Shown one piece after another: positions 16,752 through 25,562 of a stretch of 64,000 nucleotides of DNA (the stretch's first letter is position 1; every line of letters begins with the position of its first letter). The stretch is taken from positions 2,852,001 to 2,916,000 of the forward strand of contig JAXLZC010000001.1 in assembly GCA_046351095.1 (NCBI GenBank), read 5' to 3'. The translations under genes were made by a program, and so were the position numbers. Below the pieces are notes generated by a model. That model saw only the letters and a list, made by a program, of their open reading frames with translations, had not been told where the DNA came from and ran no database searches. Origin of the DNA: BQWY01 sp046351095 (GTDB taxonomy: Bacteria > Nitrospirota > Nitrospiria > Nitrospirales > Nitrospiraceae).

Positions 16752-17444
16752 TCAGCGGACCAGCGGGGCGGGTTGTTTGGCTCTGGCGAGTTGGGTGTTC
16801 ACGTGGACGACGCCCGCGTTGAGCGTACGGTATTGATAGGTCTCGTCGATCAGCGGGAGGGCGTCGGCTTGCGCTTGTGTCGTGACGAGTGCCAGCGCCG
16901 GCACGTAGCGTCCCGCGGCGACTTTCACGCCGATGAGTTTGGCGCCCGGTTCCACCACGACGTGGTCGCCGATTTCGGTGCGAAACACCAGCGCTTGCAT
17001 GCCGACGAACGTATCGTCGCCGACGCGGGCGGGCCCATGCACCTGCGATTGATGCGCGAGTGACACGCGTTTGCCGATGTGGACCGAGTAGGGATTGCCG
17101 TCGACGATCACCTCGTTCTCCGTCAGCTCTTTCCCGCCTTCGAATGTTTCGAGTCCGTGCACCACCACGCCGTCCTGCACGTTACTCTGATCGCCGATGA
17201 AGATGTGTTGCCCTTCGTCGCCCCGGACGGATGCGGCCGGCGCCACGAACACTTCCTTCCCGATAGTCACTGACCCGCCGACCGCCGCCATGGGATGGAT
17301 ACGCGCGGACGGGGCGATCTCCGGGATCGCCACCTCCGGCATAAACGTCGTCGGCACGTTCGGCGCGATCCACCCGATCAGTCCTAATCCCACCAAGACG
17401 ATGTTGGCACTGAGACTCGCCACGAGGAGGGCACGTCGCGACAT
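16752..17444 (-). CDS. cam: Gamma-class carbonic anhydrase (Cam type), membrane-anchored or exported
   Basis: Trimeric left-handed beta-helix enzyme interconverting CO2 and bicarbonate. After a signal peptide or anchor (residues ~5-27), the hexapeptide core holds the complete Cam active site: R74 and E77 (SVRGDEG), N88/Q90 (SNVQDG), H96 and E99 (VVHGLE), H131 and H136 (SLAHQSQVHGP). The acidic loop (FEGGKELTENE), missing in most CamH-type relatives, is present. A periplasmic place is inferred from the N-terminus. Co-directional neighbours are absent. Confidence 0.92.
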   Translation of the reverse strand: MSRRALLVASLSANIVLVGLGLIGWIAPNVPTTFMPEVAIPEIAPSARIHPMAAVGGSVTIGKEVFVAPAASVRGDEGQHIFIGDQSNVQDGVVVHGLETFEGGKELTENEVIVDGNPYSVHIGKRVSLAHQSQVHGPARVGDDTFVGMQALVFRTEIGDHVVVEPGAKLIGVKVAAGRYVPALALVTTQAQADALPLIDETYQYRTLNAGVVHVNTQLARAKQPAPLVR

Positions 17445-17665
17445 AGGACTCCTTGTGTATGAGTGAGATGGAGGAGGTTCTATTACGCACTATAGCCTAT
17501 GATTGCCGCGCTGTCCGCAAACCGGGAGATTCCTGTCCCGCTGCTGGAGGCCGCGGTGGACGCGTGCCGACGCTGCGGACTCCTGTGTGTGTCTGTGCTA
17601 GCATAGTTGCGCCGATTGTCTCGCGTGCCGTGCACGCTCTCGACCACTATCGCTAGGATCCGATC

Positions 17666-18982
17666 ATGTCGTCCATTCCAGAGCCGTTGCATCATCACCT
17701 CGTGCAGCTCCGTCGCGTCATCCATGAATACCCCGAGTTGAGCGGGCAAGAAGCGAACACCGCCGCGCTCATCTGCAAATTCCTCGACGGCTACGGCATC
17801 TCCTATCGCCGCGATGTAGCGGGGCACGGTGTGGTCGCCGACTTGCCGGGCCCCGCGGGTGTACCCGCTGTGGTCCTCCGTGCAGATACGGATGCCTTGC
17901 CGATTCAGGAAGACACGGGGTTGGAGTTTGCGTCCGTCCATGATGGCGTGATGCACGCCTGCGGGCATGATGGGCACACGGCGATGTTGTTGGGTGCGGC
18001 GGCGCTCCTGTCGCAAGAGCCGAATTTGCCGGCGCCGGTTCGCTGCCTGTTCCAGCCGTCGGAAGAAAAGGGCACCGGCGCGAAGGATATGATCACTGCC
18101 GGGGTGTTGGACGGCGCGGGCATGGTGTTCGGCGGCCATTTGGATCGGCACTATTATCCCGGCGCCATCGTCGTGGCGGACGGCGCGGTGAATGCGTCAT
18201 CGGACAATTTCAGTATCGAGATCGTCGGGCAAGGCGCGCATGGCGCGCGTCCGCACGAGAGTATCGATGCGGTGGTGGTCGGCAGTCTCATGATTATGGC
18301 GTTACAGACGATCGTCTCGCGCGAGATTGATCCGGCGCGTCCGTCGGTCGTGTCGGTCGGGCAATTTCATGCCGGCACGGCGCCGAACGTCATCGCTGGG
18401 CAAGCGCGCTTGAGCGGCACCGTACGCGCGCAGGATCCGGCTGTGCGGCAACAGCTGCTGAAGTCGCTTCGCCGCATCGCCGAATCCATTGCGCAACTGC
18501 ACGGCGCGAAGATCCAGGTCACGATTGCGGAAGGTACGCCGCCGCTTATCAACAGCGCGGAGATGGCCACGCTTGCGCGCCGCGCGGCGGTCGAAGCGGT
18601 CGGAGAAACGAATGTGTTGCCGCTCAAAACCGCCAACATGGGCGCGGAAGATTTCAGCTATTACATGGAGCATGTGCCCGGTGCCTACGTGCGGTTCGGC
18701 GGGCAAGCACCCGGCAAGGAAGGGTTCCCCGCCCATTCCAGTAAGTGGGATTTCGACGAGTCGGCGCTGGCCGTCGGCGCGGCCTACTACCGGGCGGTCG
18801 CCAAAATCGCCGGCGAAGAATTGCGCCGTCGCACCGCCGCTCGATATGTCGATAGAGACCGATGTCCACCGTCCGTATTCGGCAGGCCCGCGAAGAAGAT
18901 GTCAGCGCGATCCGCGAGATTTTTTACGCGGTCTACGGCGCCGACTACCCGCATCGCGAACTCTACGACGAGCTCTGGTTGA
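17666..18982 (+). CDS. M20-family amidohydrolase (hippurate/IAA-amino-acid hydrolase-like)
   Basis: 438 residues. Zinc-site segments of the M20D subfamily are visible: VVLRADTDALPIQED, MHACGHDGHTAMLLGAAALL, FQPSEEKGTGAKDMI and a late NMGAEDFSYYMEHVPGAYVRFG. Likely cleaves N-acyl amino acids or peptides in the cytoplasm. The family core ends near residue 395; the last ~40 residues (from about PSVFGRPAKK, low-complexity Arg/Ser/Thr) are read in the frame overlapping the next gene by 121 bases, so the original stop has probably been lost. Confidence 0.9.
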   Translation: MSSIPEPLHHHLVQLRRVIHEYPELSGQEANTAALICKFLDGYGISYRRDVAGHGVVADLPGPAGVPAVVLRADTDALPIQEDTGLEFASVHDGVMHACGHDGHTAMLLGAAALLSQEPNLPAPVRCLFQPSEEKGTGAKDMITAGVLDGAGMVFGGHLDRHYYPGAIVVADGAVNASSDNFSIEIVGQGAHGARPHESIDAVVVGSLMIMALQTIVSREIDPARPSVVSVGQFHAGTAPNVIAGQARLSGTVRAQDPAVRQQLLKSLRRIAESIAQLHGAKIQVTIAEGTPPLINSAEMATLARRAAVEAVGETNVLPLKTANMGAEDFSYYMEHVPGAYVRFGGQAPGKEGFPAHSSKWDFDESALAVGAAYYRAVAKIAGEELRRRTAARYVDRDRCPPSVFGRPAKKMSARSARFFTRSTAPTTRIANSTTSSG

Positions 18983-20046
18983 AGCGGTCGGTTTTTACCG
19001 ACGATGCGTTGATCCTCGTTGCGGAGGACAGCGAGACGGGGCGCGTGATCGGTACGGCGTCCGTGTTGTTCGATTTCGGCGCGCATTCCGACTTGGTCGG
19101 CGAATTCGGCCGCCTTGCAGTCCATCCCGACGCGCGGCGCTTGAGTATCGGCAAGCTGTTCATGGAGCGCCGCCTGGAGGCGATCCAAAACCGGCTGCAT
19201 GTGGGATTGGTAGTCGCCCGTACGGTGCATCCCTACACGCAGCGCATCAGCCTGTCGCACGGGTTTATGCCCGTCGGGTTCCTCCCGCAGAAACACTACT
19301 TCCATCATCGCGAAAGTTTTGCGCTGCTTGCGCGGTACTTTGGCGACGCGCTGAGCCTGCGCCGCAACCATCCGCGTATCATTCCCGAAGCGGCGGCGCT
19401 CGCGAATGCGGTGATGAGCCATGCGCCGCTGCAGCCGGACTTCATCGTGGATGAAGAAGCTGCGTCGTATCCCGCCGGGACCGGTTACACGCTGGAAGAA
19501 CTGCATGCGGAAGGGTATCCCGCGCTCTTGCGGATCGAACGCGGGCGCGTCCGCAATCGAGAAATTTTCGGCCCGATGCGGCTCGACTACGGCTTCTTCA
19601 AATTGCAGGCGCGGCAGACGCGCTACCTGCTGGCGCGAGCGGATGGTCACATCGTCGGCGCGGTCGGGTACACCCTCGATCCCGAAGAGCGCAACGTCCG
19701 TGTGTTCGAGCTGATCGCCTTGACCGACGACGTCGTCGGGTTTCTCCTGACGGAATTCGAACGGCAATGCCGCGAGACGATGAACATCGCCTACATCGAA
19801 ATCGACGTGAGCGCCTATGCGCCGCGTATGCAACGCACCTTGTTGGAATTGGGATTCCTGCCGGTCGGCTACGTGCCCGCGATGGTCTTTTATCAGGTCG
19901 AGCGATTGGACATTCTGAAAATGGTGCGGCTCAATCAGCCGTTGGCGTTGGGCGAGATGCAGCTCACCGAGCCGGTACAGGCCTTGGCGGATGTGGTGTG
20001 CGTGGATTTACGACCGGGCAAGTTGCGCCACGTGTCGCGCGAGTGA
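18862..20046 (+). CDS. Double GNAT-domain acetyltransferase
   Basis: 394 residues. The first half is a GNAT domain: TVRIRQAREEDVSAIREIFYAVYG, RVIGTASVLFDF, GRLAVHPDARRLSIGKLFMERRL and SLSHGFMPVGFLPQ. The second half has a weaker GNAT-like fold (DGHIVGAVGYTLDPEERNVRVFEL, QRTLLELGFLPVGYVPAMV). Acyl acceptor unknown. The start lies inside the M20 gene in another frame; the 121-base overlap is unusually long, but the N-terminal beta strand supports this start. Its stop overlaps the start of the next gene (TGATG), so the three genes look co-transcribed. Confidence 0.82.
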   Translation: MSTVRIRQAREEDVSAIREIFYAVYGADYPHRELYDELWLKRSVFTDDALILVAEDSETGRVIGTASVLFDFGAHSDLVGEFGRLAVHPDARRLSIGKLFMERRLEAIQNRLHVGLVVARTVHPYTQRISLSHGFMPVGFLPQKHYFHHRESFALLARYFGDALSLRRNHPRIIPEAAALANAVMSHAPLQPDFIVDEEAASYPAGTGYTLEELHAEGYPALLRIERGRVRNREIFGPMRLDYGFFKLQARQTRYLLARADGHIVGAVGYTLDPEERNVRVFELIALTDDVVGFLLTEFERQCRETMNIAYIEIDVSAYAPRMQRTLLELGFLPVGYVPAMVFYQVERLDILKMVRLNQPLALGEMQLTEPVQALADVVCVDLRPGKLRHVSRE

Positions 20047-20456
20047 TGGCCGACATGGCGCTGTTTGCCGGGATGACGGTCGAGCAGGCCACGCGGCTGG
20101 CCAGTGCGTGCGTCGTGCGCGAGTATACGGCGGGCGACCAGTTGTTTGCGGAGGGCGATCCCTCGGATCGTTTGCTGGTGGTGTTGCATGGCACCGTCGC
20201 TATTTCGTCGAGTGCATCGACGGCCCCGATCGGGACGGTGCATGCGGGAGAGCCCTGCGGCGAGGTGTCGCTGCTCTCCGCCCAACTGCGTTCCGCTACG
20301 GCGACCGCGGAGGATGCGGTGGAAACGGCGGAGTGGCAGCGTGCTGATTTGATGGAGTTGATTCGCCGACGCCCCGACATCGGCGTGATCGTGTATCGTA
20401 ATCTCGCCGTCGGTCTCGGCGAAAAACTTCGCCGCGCGACACCCGCTCGGGTGTAA
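20046..20456 (+). CDS. Cyclic-nucleotide-binding domain protein
   Basis: 136 residues made of one cNMP-binding beta-barrel: MALFAGMTVEQATRLASACVVREYTAGDQLFAEGDPSDRL (start of barrel), VVLHGTVAISS, and a phosphate-binding cassette region around GEPCGEVSLLSAQLRSATATA. No HTH follows, so it is a stand-alone sensor or docking domain. Starts at the ATG overlapping the GNAT stop; GNAT proteins under cNMP control are known elsewhere, so allosteric pairing in trans is a reasonable inference. Confidence 0.82.
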   Translation: MADMALFAGMTVEQATRLASACVVREYTAGDQLFAEGDPSDRLLVVLHGTVAISSSASTAPIGTVHAGEPCGEVSLLSAQLRSATATAEDAVETAEWQRADLMELIRRRPDIGVIVYRNLAVGLGEKLRRATPARV

Positions 20457-20460
20457 GCGG

Positions 20461-21378
20461 TCAGGGGAGCGTCAGCGCCCGCGTGAAATGCGGAACCCAC
20501 GGCAGCAGCGCCGCGCCGACGATAAGCGACAGGGCCACGATGGCGGCCACGACATCTTCGTCCAGATGCGTTTCCGCCGCGAAAATCACCGCCGTCACCG
20601 CCGAGGGCATGCCGGCGATTAAGACGACGACCGCACGGGCGATGCCGTGGAGATCCAAGACTGCGGCGACTGCGATTCCCACGAGTAGCCCGCCGCCCAT
20701 ACGGAGGACCACACCGAGCGCGGCCAGCGGTAATGTTCGATGGAACGCGGAAAACGAAATCGAGAGGCCAAGCACGAGGCTCGCCCAGGGCGTCGTAGTG
20801 GCGTGGAGCGGTTGGAGGACATCAATGATCCAACCAGGGAGCTGCAGGTCGAAGAATTTGAGCGACAGTGCGACGCTCAACGCCCAGAAAGGCGGTGAGC
20901 GGAGGGTGCGGCGTCCGATAGCCTCTAGGTGTTTCTGCCCATCGCCATACCACACCGCGAAGGCGTAGAGCCCGGTGAGCGTGAGCGGCGTTTGTCCCAG
21001 GTCGAAGAGAATGGCATGAGCCAGTCCTGTCGAGCCGAGTGTCGCGAGTGCGACGGGATAGGCGAAGAAGACGGAGTTGATGCACGCAGTCGCGAGGGCG
21101 AATCCGCCGTGTGACGGTGTCGGCAGTTTCAGGAGCCGGCCGACCCACCAGCCGACCGCGAGCATAGTCGTCGTGATCAGCCATGCGGCGACGGGAAGTT
21201 TCCACAGGCTCGGAGTGAGCGTGATGCCGTCGAGCGACACGAGAATCGTCGCCGGAAGGCTCAGGGTGAACACGACTGCCGCCAGCCGCTCGGCGTGGCG
21301 CTGCGTCAGCAGGTTCGCTTGCCGCAGAAAAACCCCCAGGAGAAAGATCGTAAGGAATGCTTGCAGCGCAACCGGCAT
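20461..21378 (-). CDS. AEC-family (auxin efflux carrier-like) permease
   Basis: 305 residues with ten predicted membrane segments in two inverted halves, typical of AEC/MAE transporters of organic acids or amino acids. Marks: LTIFLLGVFLRQANLLTQRH at the start, CINSVFFAYPVALATLG in the middle and IAGMPSAVTAVIFAAETHLDEDVVAA near the end. The substrate cannot be assigned. The start at MPVALQAFLTI is chosen because upstream in-frame sequence is polar and has no family look. Convergent with the preceding operon, four bases apart. Confidence 0.85.
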   Translation of the reverse strand: MPVALQAFLTIFLLGVFLRQANLLTQRHAERLAAVVFTLSLPATILVSLDGITLTPSLWKLPVAAWLITTTMLAVGWWVGRLLKLPTPSHGGFALATACINSVFFAYPVALATLGSTGLAHAILFDLGQTPLTLTGLYAFAVWYGDGQKHLEAIGRRTLRSPPFWALSVALSLKFFDLQLPGWIIDVLQPLHATTTPWASLVLGLSISFSAFHRTLPLAALGVVLRMGGGLLVGIAVAAVLDLHGIARAVVVLIAGMPSAVTAVIFAAETHLDEDVVAAIVALSLIVGAALLPWVPHFTRALTLP

Positions 21379-21499
21379 CGGTGCAGAGTACCAGATCGTC
21401 AGGTAGTGAGGGGAGTCGGTCTGCGCAATACGGAGGAATGTGCTGAACCGACGGTCCAGGGCATGATGCAACGCACGAGTCGATGACAAGGAGCGAGGC

Positions 21500-23002
21500 A
21501 TGGAGCGGATAGGTCGGTGGGCCTGTGTGGTCGGTGGCGCGGTGGCATTGTGTGCGGGCGGGTGGGCGATCGATTCTGCGGAAGCCAAGTCGCGGAAACC
21601 TGCCGCGTCGGCCCCCGCTTCTGCGCCGGCGAAACCGGCGTCGGCCACCATCTGCGAAGGGCAGTACAAGCGCAAGCCGCTCACGCCGGCGTTGTTGATG
21701 AAGACGATCGAAGCCCACGCGCAGTGGCTCGACCATTCGCGGAGCGGTTCCCAGCCGGCAAATTTGTGCGAAGCCGACTTGCGACAGGCTGCCTTAAAAG
21801 GAGCCACGCTGGACCGCGCCAATCTCGAAGGCGCGACACTGACCAAAGCCGATCTTCGCGAGAGCAGTCTGATCCAAGCCAGTGCGGCGGGCGCCGATCT
21901 CAGCCAGGCGCGGCTCGCCGAGGCCAATCTCTCCAGTGCCGACCTGCGTCATGCCAAGTTGGCAGGCGCCGATTTGCAGGGTGTCGTCGGGAACGATGCG
22001 GCCTTGTATGCGGCTTCGTTGCCCGGCGCGCAGATGCAGGATGCCGACTTCGAACGCGGCCATTTCGAGGGGGCGGACCTCACCGGTGCCCGTTTGATAA
22101 GCGGGACGTTCGTCGATGCGTATTTTTATGGATCGAACCTGAGCCGCGCCGTTCTCTCCAGCGCGGACTTTTCCGGTGCGGACTTTCGCCGTGCCGACTT
22201 GACGCAGGCCGTGTTGTTGCGGGCGACGCTCGAAGGCGCACAGATGGACAGCAGCCGCTTGCGCGGCGCGCGCATGATGGAGTCCGATTTCGAAGCGGCC
22301 TTTCTCGACGGTGCGGATCTGCGTGAAGTGAATGCCAGCGATGCGAGTTTCCGCACCGCCGACTTGCGGTATACGCGGTGGGATCGAGCGGTGTTGGTCG
22401 AAACGGATTTTGAAGAAGCCAACCTTGAGAACGCCCAACTGCGCCATGCGAATTTGGAAGGCGCGCGGTTGGAACATGCCGTGTTGTACAAGGCGGATCT
22501 GAGCGAGTCCGGGTTGCGTGGCGCGCATCTGCCGAAAGCCGTGATGATTCTTGTTCGTGGCGAAGGGGCGGATTTCAGCGAAGCGGATTTGTCGGAAGTG
22601 CACGCACCGCGCGCGGCCTTCATGCGTGCGCGATTCGATGCTGCGACATTGGAAGGCGCCAACCTCGTCGGCGCGGATCTCAGCGGCGCGCAGTTTCACC
22701 AAACGGATATGGGCGAGGCGAATTTGCACGACGCCGTGTTGCACGGGGCCGAATTCGTCGAGACCGATTTGGCCGGAGCACAATTCGACGGCGCCGACTT
22801 ACGCCAGGCCCAGTTCAAAGGTGCGCAACTGGCCGAGGCGCTCGGGCTGACACAAGCGCAGTTGAACGTCGCTTGCGTGGACGATGCCACGGAGCTGCCT
22901 CCGGACTTGACCCGTCCCGCTCCGTGCAAACGGGCGCCCGCGGCGCCTGCCACGCCTTCGCGTCAGCCCACGACCGGTACGAAAAAAGGCGCCCGTCGCT
23001 GA
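21500..23002 (+). CDS. Exported pentapeptide-repeat protein
   Basis: 500 residues. A signal peptide (WACVVGGAVALCAGGWA, cut near AEA) is followed by an Ala/Pro/Lys-rich linker, a short domain (CEGQYKRKPLTPALLMKTIEAHAQWLDHS) and a long run of A(D/N)LXX pentapeptides from about residue 88 to 455, for example ADLSQARLAEANLSSADL. This would fold as a long right-handed quadrilateral beta-helix in the periplasm or envelope. A basic Pro/Thr tail ends it. AAGGAGCGAGGC precedes the ATG. Its function is not known; such exported forms are not the DNA-mimic type of Qnr proteins. Confidence 0.88.
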   Translation: MERIGRWACVVGGAVALCAGGWAIDSAEAKSRKPAASAPASAPAKPASATICEGQYKRKPLTPALLMKTIEAHAQWLDHSRSGSQPANLCEADLRQAALKGATLDRANLEGATLTKADLRESSLIQASAAGADLSQARLAEANLSSADLRHAKLAGADLQGVVGNDAALYAASLPGAQMQDADFERGHFEGADLTGARLISGTFVDAYFYGSNLSRAVLSSADFSGADFRRADLTQAVLLRATLEGAQMDSSRLRGARMMESDFEAAFLDGADLREVNASDASFRTADLRYTRWDRAVLVETDFEEANLENAQLRHANLEGARLEHAVLYKADLSESGLRGAHLPKAVMILVRGEGADFSEADLSEVHAPRAAFMRARFDAATLEGANLVGADLSGAQFHQTDMGEANLHDAVLHGAEFVETDLAGAQFDGADLRQAQFKGAQLAEALGLTQAQLNVACVDDATELPPDLTRPAPCKRAPAAPATPSRQPTTGTKKGARR

Positions 23003-23211
23003 TCGGCCCGTTGGCCGGCCACAGGCGGCCTCTACGGAAAAGGCTGTCCGTCGCCTGGCCTCCCCACAGCCAGGGCTTTTCCGAGTATGTACATTTCCAA
23101 AAGGGGTGGTAGAGTGCGCCATCACGAGATGCAGATGACACCGGCGGTCGCGAGCATGGTGCCGTGATCGCAATCTTGCTCTACACACTTTTTCGCGAGG
23201 AGGGGCGAGCC

Positions 23212-23496
23212 ATGAAACACACACAATTTTTGGCAGGGTTGGCGTTGGTGACGGCTGCGGCGTTCGGGATGGTGGCCGTCGGCCATGCAGGCGAAGTCGC
23301 CGCTGAGATGGAAAAGATGAAGGGCGATGCGAAGGGCGCCGCCGAAGAAATGAAGGGCGAGGCCAAGGCCAAGGTTGAAGAGGCCAAGGGGAATAACGTG
23401 AAGGCGGCGGTCGAGCGCGGCAAGGGTAAGGTCAAGGGTGCCGTGGAGCGTGGGAAGGGCAAGGCGAAGCAGCTGAAGGAAAAGATGAAGGACTAA
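23212..23496 (+). CDS. Small exported Lys/Ala/Glu-rich (LEA-like) protein
   Basis: 94 residues: signal peptide MKHTQFLAGLALVTAAAFGMVAVGHA, then a highly charged, wholly helical mature part of near-repeats (EMEKMKGDAKGAAEEMKGEA, KVKGAVERGKGKAKQLKEKM). The periodicity is that of LEA group 3 or apolipoprotein-like amphipathic helices, suggesting an envelope protectant made under desiccation or osmotic stress; this is inference from composition. GGAGGGGCGAGCC before 23212 fixes the start over the in-frame 23164. A terminator follows. Confidence 0.75.
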   Translation: MKHTQFLAGLALVTAAAFGMVAVGHAGEVAAEMEKMKGDAKGAAEEMKGEAKAKVEEAKGNNVKAAVERGKGKVKGAVERGKGKAKQLKEKMKD

Positions 23497-23540
23497 GGTC
23501 CACATTCACGTCCGACCCAAAGTCGGACGCGTGAGATGAT

Positions 23541-23585
23541 ACGCAGCGGTTGGGCCGTGAGGCTTGGCCGCTGCGTTTTCTTTTT
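23541..23585 (+). terminator. Rho-independent terminator of the LEA-like gene
   Basis: Arms ACGCAGCGG (23541-23549) and CCGCTGCGT (23568-23576) form a perfect 9-bp stem, followed by TTTCTTTTT. A second GC-rich hairpin without a T run (CGTCCGAC/GTCGGACG, 23509-23529) lies just before it. Confidence 0.75.
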
Positions 23586-23604
23586 GTGTCGTGCGTGCGG
23601 CGCG

Positions 23605-24501
23605 CTACCGACTGTCGCGGCCGAGGCGTTCGTTCCGGTCTTCGACCGTGGGGGTTGCCGCGCCTCGAAGCTTCACAAACAGATGCTGCAGGCCGCGGAC
23701 ACGATGGAGATAGTCCGCTACCGTGTGATCGCCGCAGCGTTGTTGAGCCGTGAGGCGAAAGTCTCGTTGCGCAAAACTCTGTCCCGCTCCCGCGCCACAG
23801 AGATGGATGACGGCAGCGAGATCCTGGAGTTGCGCGATCGTCGGCTGTTTGCGGCGATGCGCGACGGTGCGCTCCACCGACCGATCCAACCAGGCCGACG
23901 TTAATTCGATCGCGTGGCTGGGGACGACGCGAAAATAGAAACTATTCAGCCAGCAGGAATGGATGTCGTTCCACGACCCCTCCGACACCACCACATGGTC
24001 GTGCACGCAGAAGCGTTGCGCATCGCGAAACGTCGCATCCGTAATCTGATACATCCCCACGGCGCTCGATGCGGGCTGATACCACTCCAGCGGATTCCAC
24101 GACCATTGCCACCGCCAGTAGGTGCGTGCCATCGGATTGCCGGCCCCTTCGACCTGAGCCAACGCCGCCAAGAGTTCCGGCGTGATGGTCTTCGTCGCAT
24201 GCTGTTGGAAAAGCGAGCCGTACTGTGCCCAGGTGTCGGCGGGACTTTTGTTGAGCGAGCGTTCCAGCGGAAACAGTGCTTCCGTCGGTTTGTCCGCCGC
24301 GTGATAGAGCCAATTGATGCCGAGCCACAGGAGCACGACGAGTGTGCCGATGGTCAATGTGCGCGCAAGCGGCGGCATGCCCCACAGTGCACCGACGACG
24401 GCACGAAGGGCGGAGAACCACGAGCGTGTCGTACGGCGACGTGTCGGTGGGGCGTTAGGCTGGGAATGGGCAGAATGCTTGCGGCCACGGCGATGCGCCA
24501 T
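23605..24501 (-). CDS. Membrane-anchored lytic transglycosylase (SLT domain)
   Basis: 298 residues. A basic cytoplasmic N-terminus is followed by one membrane segment (~47-65), then a periplasmic SLT-like domain: E118 in LLAALAQVEGAGNP is the likely catalytic glutamate, and SSAVGMYQIT (~145-154) is the GLMQI-type motif. Two Trp-rich loops (YWRWQWSWNPLEWYQ) line the expected glycan groove. Cleaves murein glycan strands between MurNAc and GlcNAc by family analogy. Lies 109 bases downstream of the Sm-like protein gene on the same strand. Confidence 0.84.
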   Translation of the reverse strand: MAHRRGRKHSAHSQPNAPPTRRRTTRSWFSALRAVVGALWGMPPLARTLTIGTLVVLLWLGINWLYHAADKPTEALFPLERSLNKSPADTWAQYGSLFQQHATKTITPELLAALAQVEGAGNPMARTYWRWQWSWNPLEWYQPASSAVGMYQITDATFRDAQRFCVHDHVVVSEGSWNDIHSCWLNSFYFRVVPSHAIELTSAWLDRSVERTVAHRRKQPTIAQLQDLAAVIHLCGAGAGQSFAQRDFRLTAQQRCGDHTVADYLHRVRGLQHLFVKLRGAATPTVEDRNERLGRDSR

Positions 24502-24610
24502 GGCCTACTATAGCCGAAATATGTGCTGCGCCCTCGCGAGTTTTAGATTCTCCCGCGCGAGGTTCACTGAAGGAGGCTTAAAAACCCGATCGCCTTTATG
24601 GAGCTGAGTG

Positions 24611-24940
24611 CTACTTCGTGCGGGCGCGGACGATGACGGCGGCGATTTCCTCCAACTTCACGGTTGCGTCGTAAAACTCCATCCCGGTCAGCTCGCTGAG
24701 CTGCACCGCTTGGCTGCCGACTTTAGCGATTTTCCCTTCCAGATCTTGACCGGACTCCAATTTGAGCTTCACGCGTTTGCCGACCTGTTGTTCGAGCGCC
24801 TGCTTGACGGCATCGGGACTATTCAGGTCGAGCGTGGCTTCCTCCGCCGACACAGTCGGAATCGAGATCGCCAAGCTACCGATGCCCGTCATGGCACCGA
24901 CCAGCACCATCGCTAAGAGACCATTCGTGTGTCCACGCAT
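24611..24940 (-). CDS. Exported small protein with an Sm-like beta barrel
   Basis: 109 residues: signal peptide (HTNGLLAMVLVGAMTGIG, cut near VSA), then EATLDLNSPDAVKQALEQQVGKRVKLKLESGQDLEGKIAK and a run of strands ending LEEIAAVIVRARTK. The strand pattern, with KLESGQDLEGKIAKV and VKLEEIAAVIV, resembles Sm/LSm domains, but the protein carries a signal peptide and so would be periplasmic, not RNA-bound. AAGGAGGATGCG before 24940 fixes the start. The resemblance is structural intuition only. Confidence 0.72.
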   Translation of the reverse strand: MRGHTNGLLAMVLVGAMTGIGSLAISIPTVSAEEATLDLNSPDAVKQALEQQVGKRVKLKLESGQDLEGKIAKVGSQAVQLSELTGMEFYDATVKLEEIAAVIVRARTK

Positions 24941-25093
24941 CGCATCCTCCTTCGTCAAGATAACGACCGGCCAGTAGTACATTCTTGTAGGTGACGAAGC
25001 ATAGCGAGATAAGAGGGGAATGTCACTGACGCCCGTTGCGCCGGTAGGCCAATTGACTCCCTCCCATCCGGTGTCCACAATCGCCCCGGACAC

Positions 25094-25507
25094 ATGATGT
25101 CACGCATCCGCTCATTCCTCCTCGGGCCGGAAGGTTTCTGGGGACTCCTCAGTCTGCTGACCTATCTTGTTGCCGCCTCGAATCGTCCCGCCACGTCTGC
25201 GGGGAACGAGCTGCTTGAAACTCTCTGGCTGGCGATTCCACTAGTCGGTGTGCCGCTGACCTTTTTCACGGGATACGTTCAAGCCGGCAGCAGATGGTGG
25301 TGGCTACTGAGAGTCGTCCTGTCGTCGCTTGTGGGGGTGATGGTGGCGTCGGGTATCGCGGCGAGTGGCGTGGACTATCATGACTCGCGCAACGCGGGGC
25401 TGATGACCGCGCCGTTCTACAGCCTGACCTTCGGGGTGTTAGTTGTGGTGCCCGGAGTGCTGATTGCTGCAGTCGTCATCTGGCGGCGCAATCGAAAACC
25501 GACGTGA
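25094..25507 (+). CDS. Membrane protein of unknown function
   Basis: 137 residues with four hydrophobic segments: FWGLLSLLTYLVAA, LWLAIPLVGVPLTFFTGYV, WWLLRVVLSSLVGVMVASGIA and FYSLTFGVLVVVPGVLIAAVVIW, and a basic C-terminus. No family recognised. Two consecutive ATGs at 25094 and 25097 are possible. Stands alone between two minus-strand genes. Confidence 0.6.
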   Translation: MMSRIRSFLLGPEGFWGLLSLLTYLVAASNRPATSAGNELLETLWLAIPLVGVPLTFFTGYVQAGSRWWWLLRVVLSSLVGVMVASGIAASGVDYHDSRNAGLMTAPFYSLTFGVLVVVPGVLIAAVVIWRRNRKPT

Positions 25508-25562
25508 GAGTCGCCGATGTCGGCGTCATATCAAGTATTTGCGCCGCAGGAGCGCTGCGCGA

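Noticed and set aside
18489..19454. Plus-strand Arg-rich reading frame of 321 codons
   Set aside because: Lies across the M20 and GNAT genes in a third frame and has no domain.
21794..22783. Minus-strand reading frame of 329 codons with repeats
   Set aside because: Repeat look comes from reading the pentapeptide-repeat gene backwards.
24532..24562. Hairpin CCTCGCG/CGCGAGG with 17-base loop between the Sm-like and transglycosylase genes
   Set aside because: Short stem, long loop and no T run; could be chance in GC-rich DNA.
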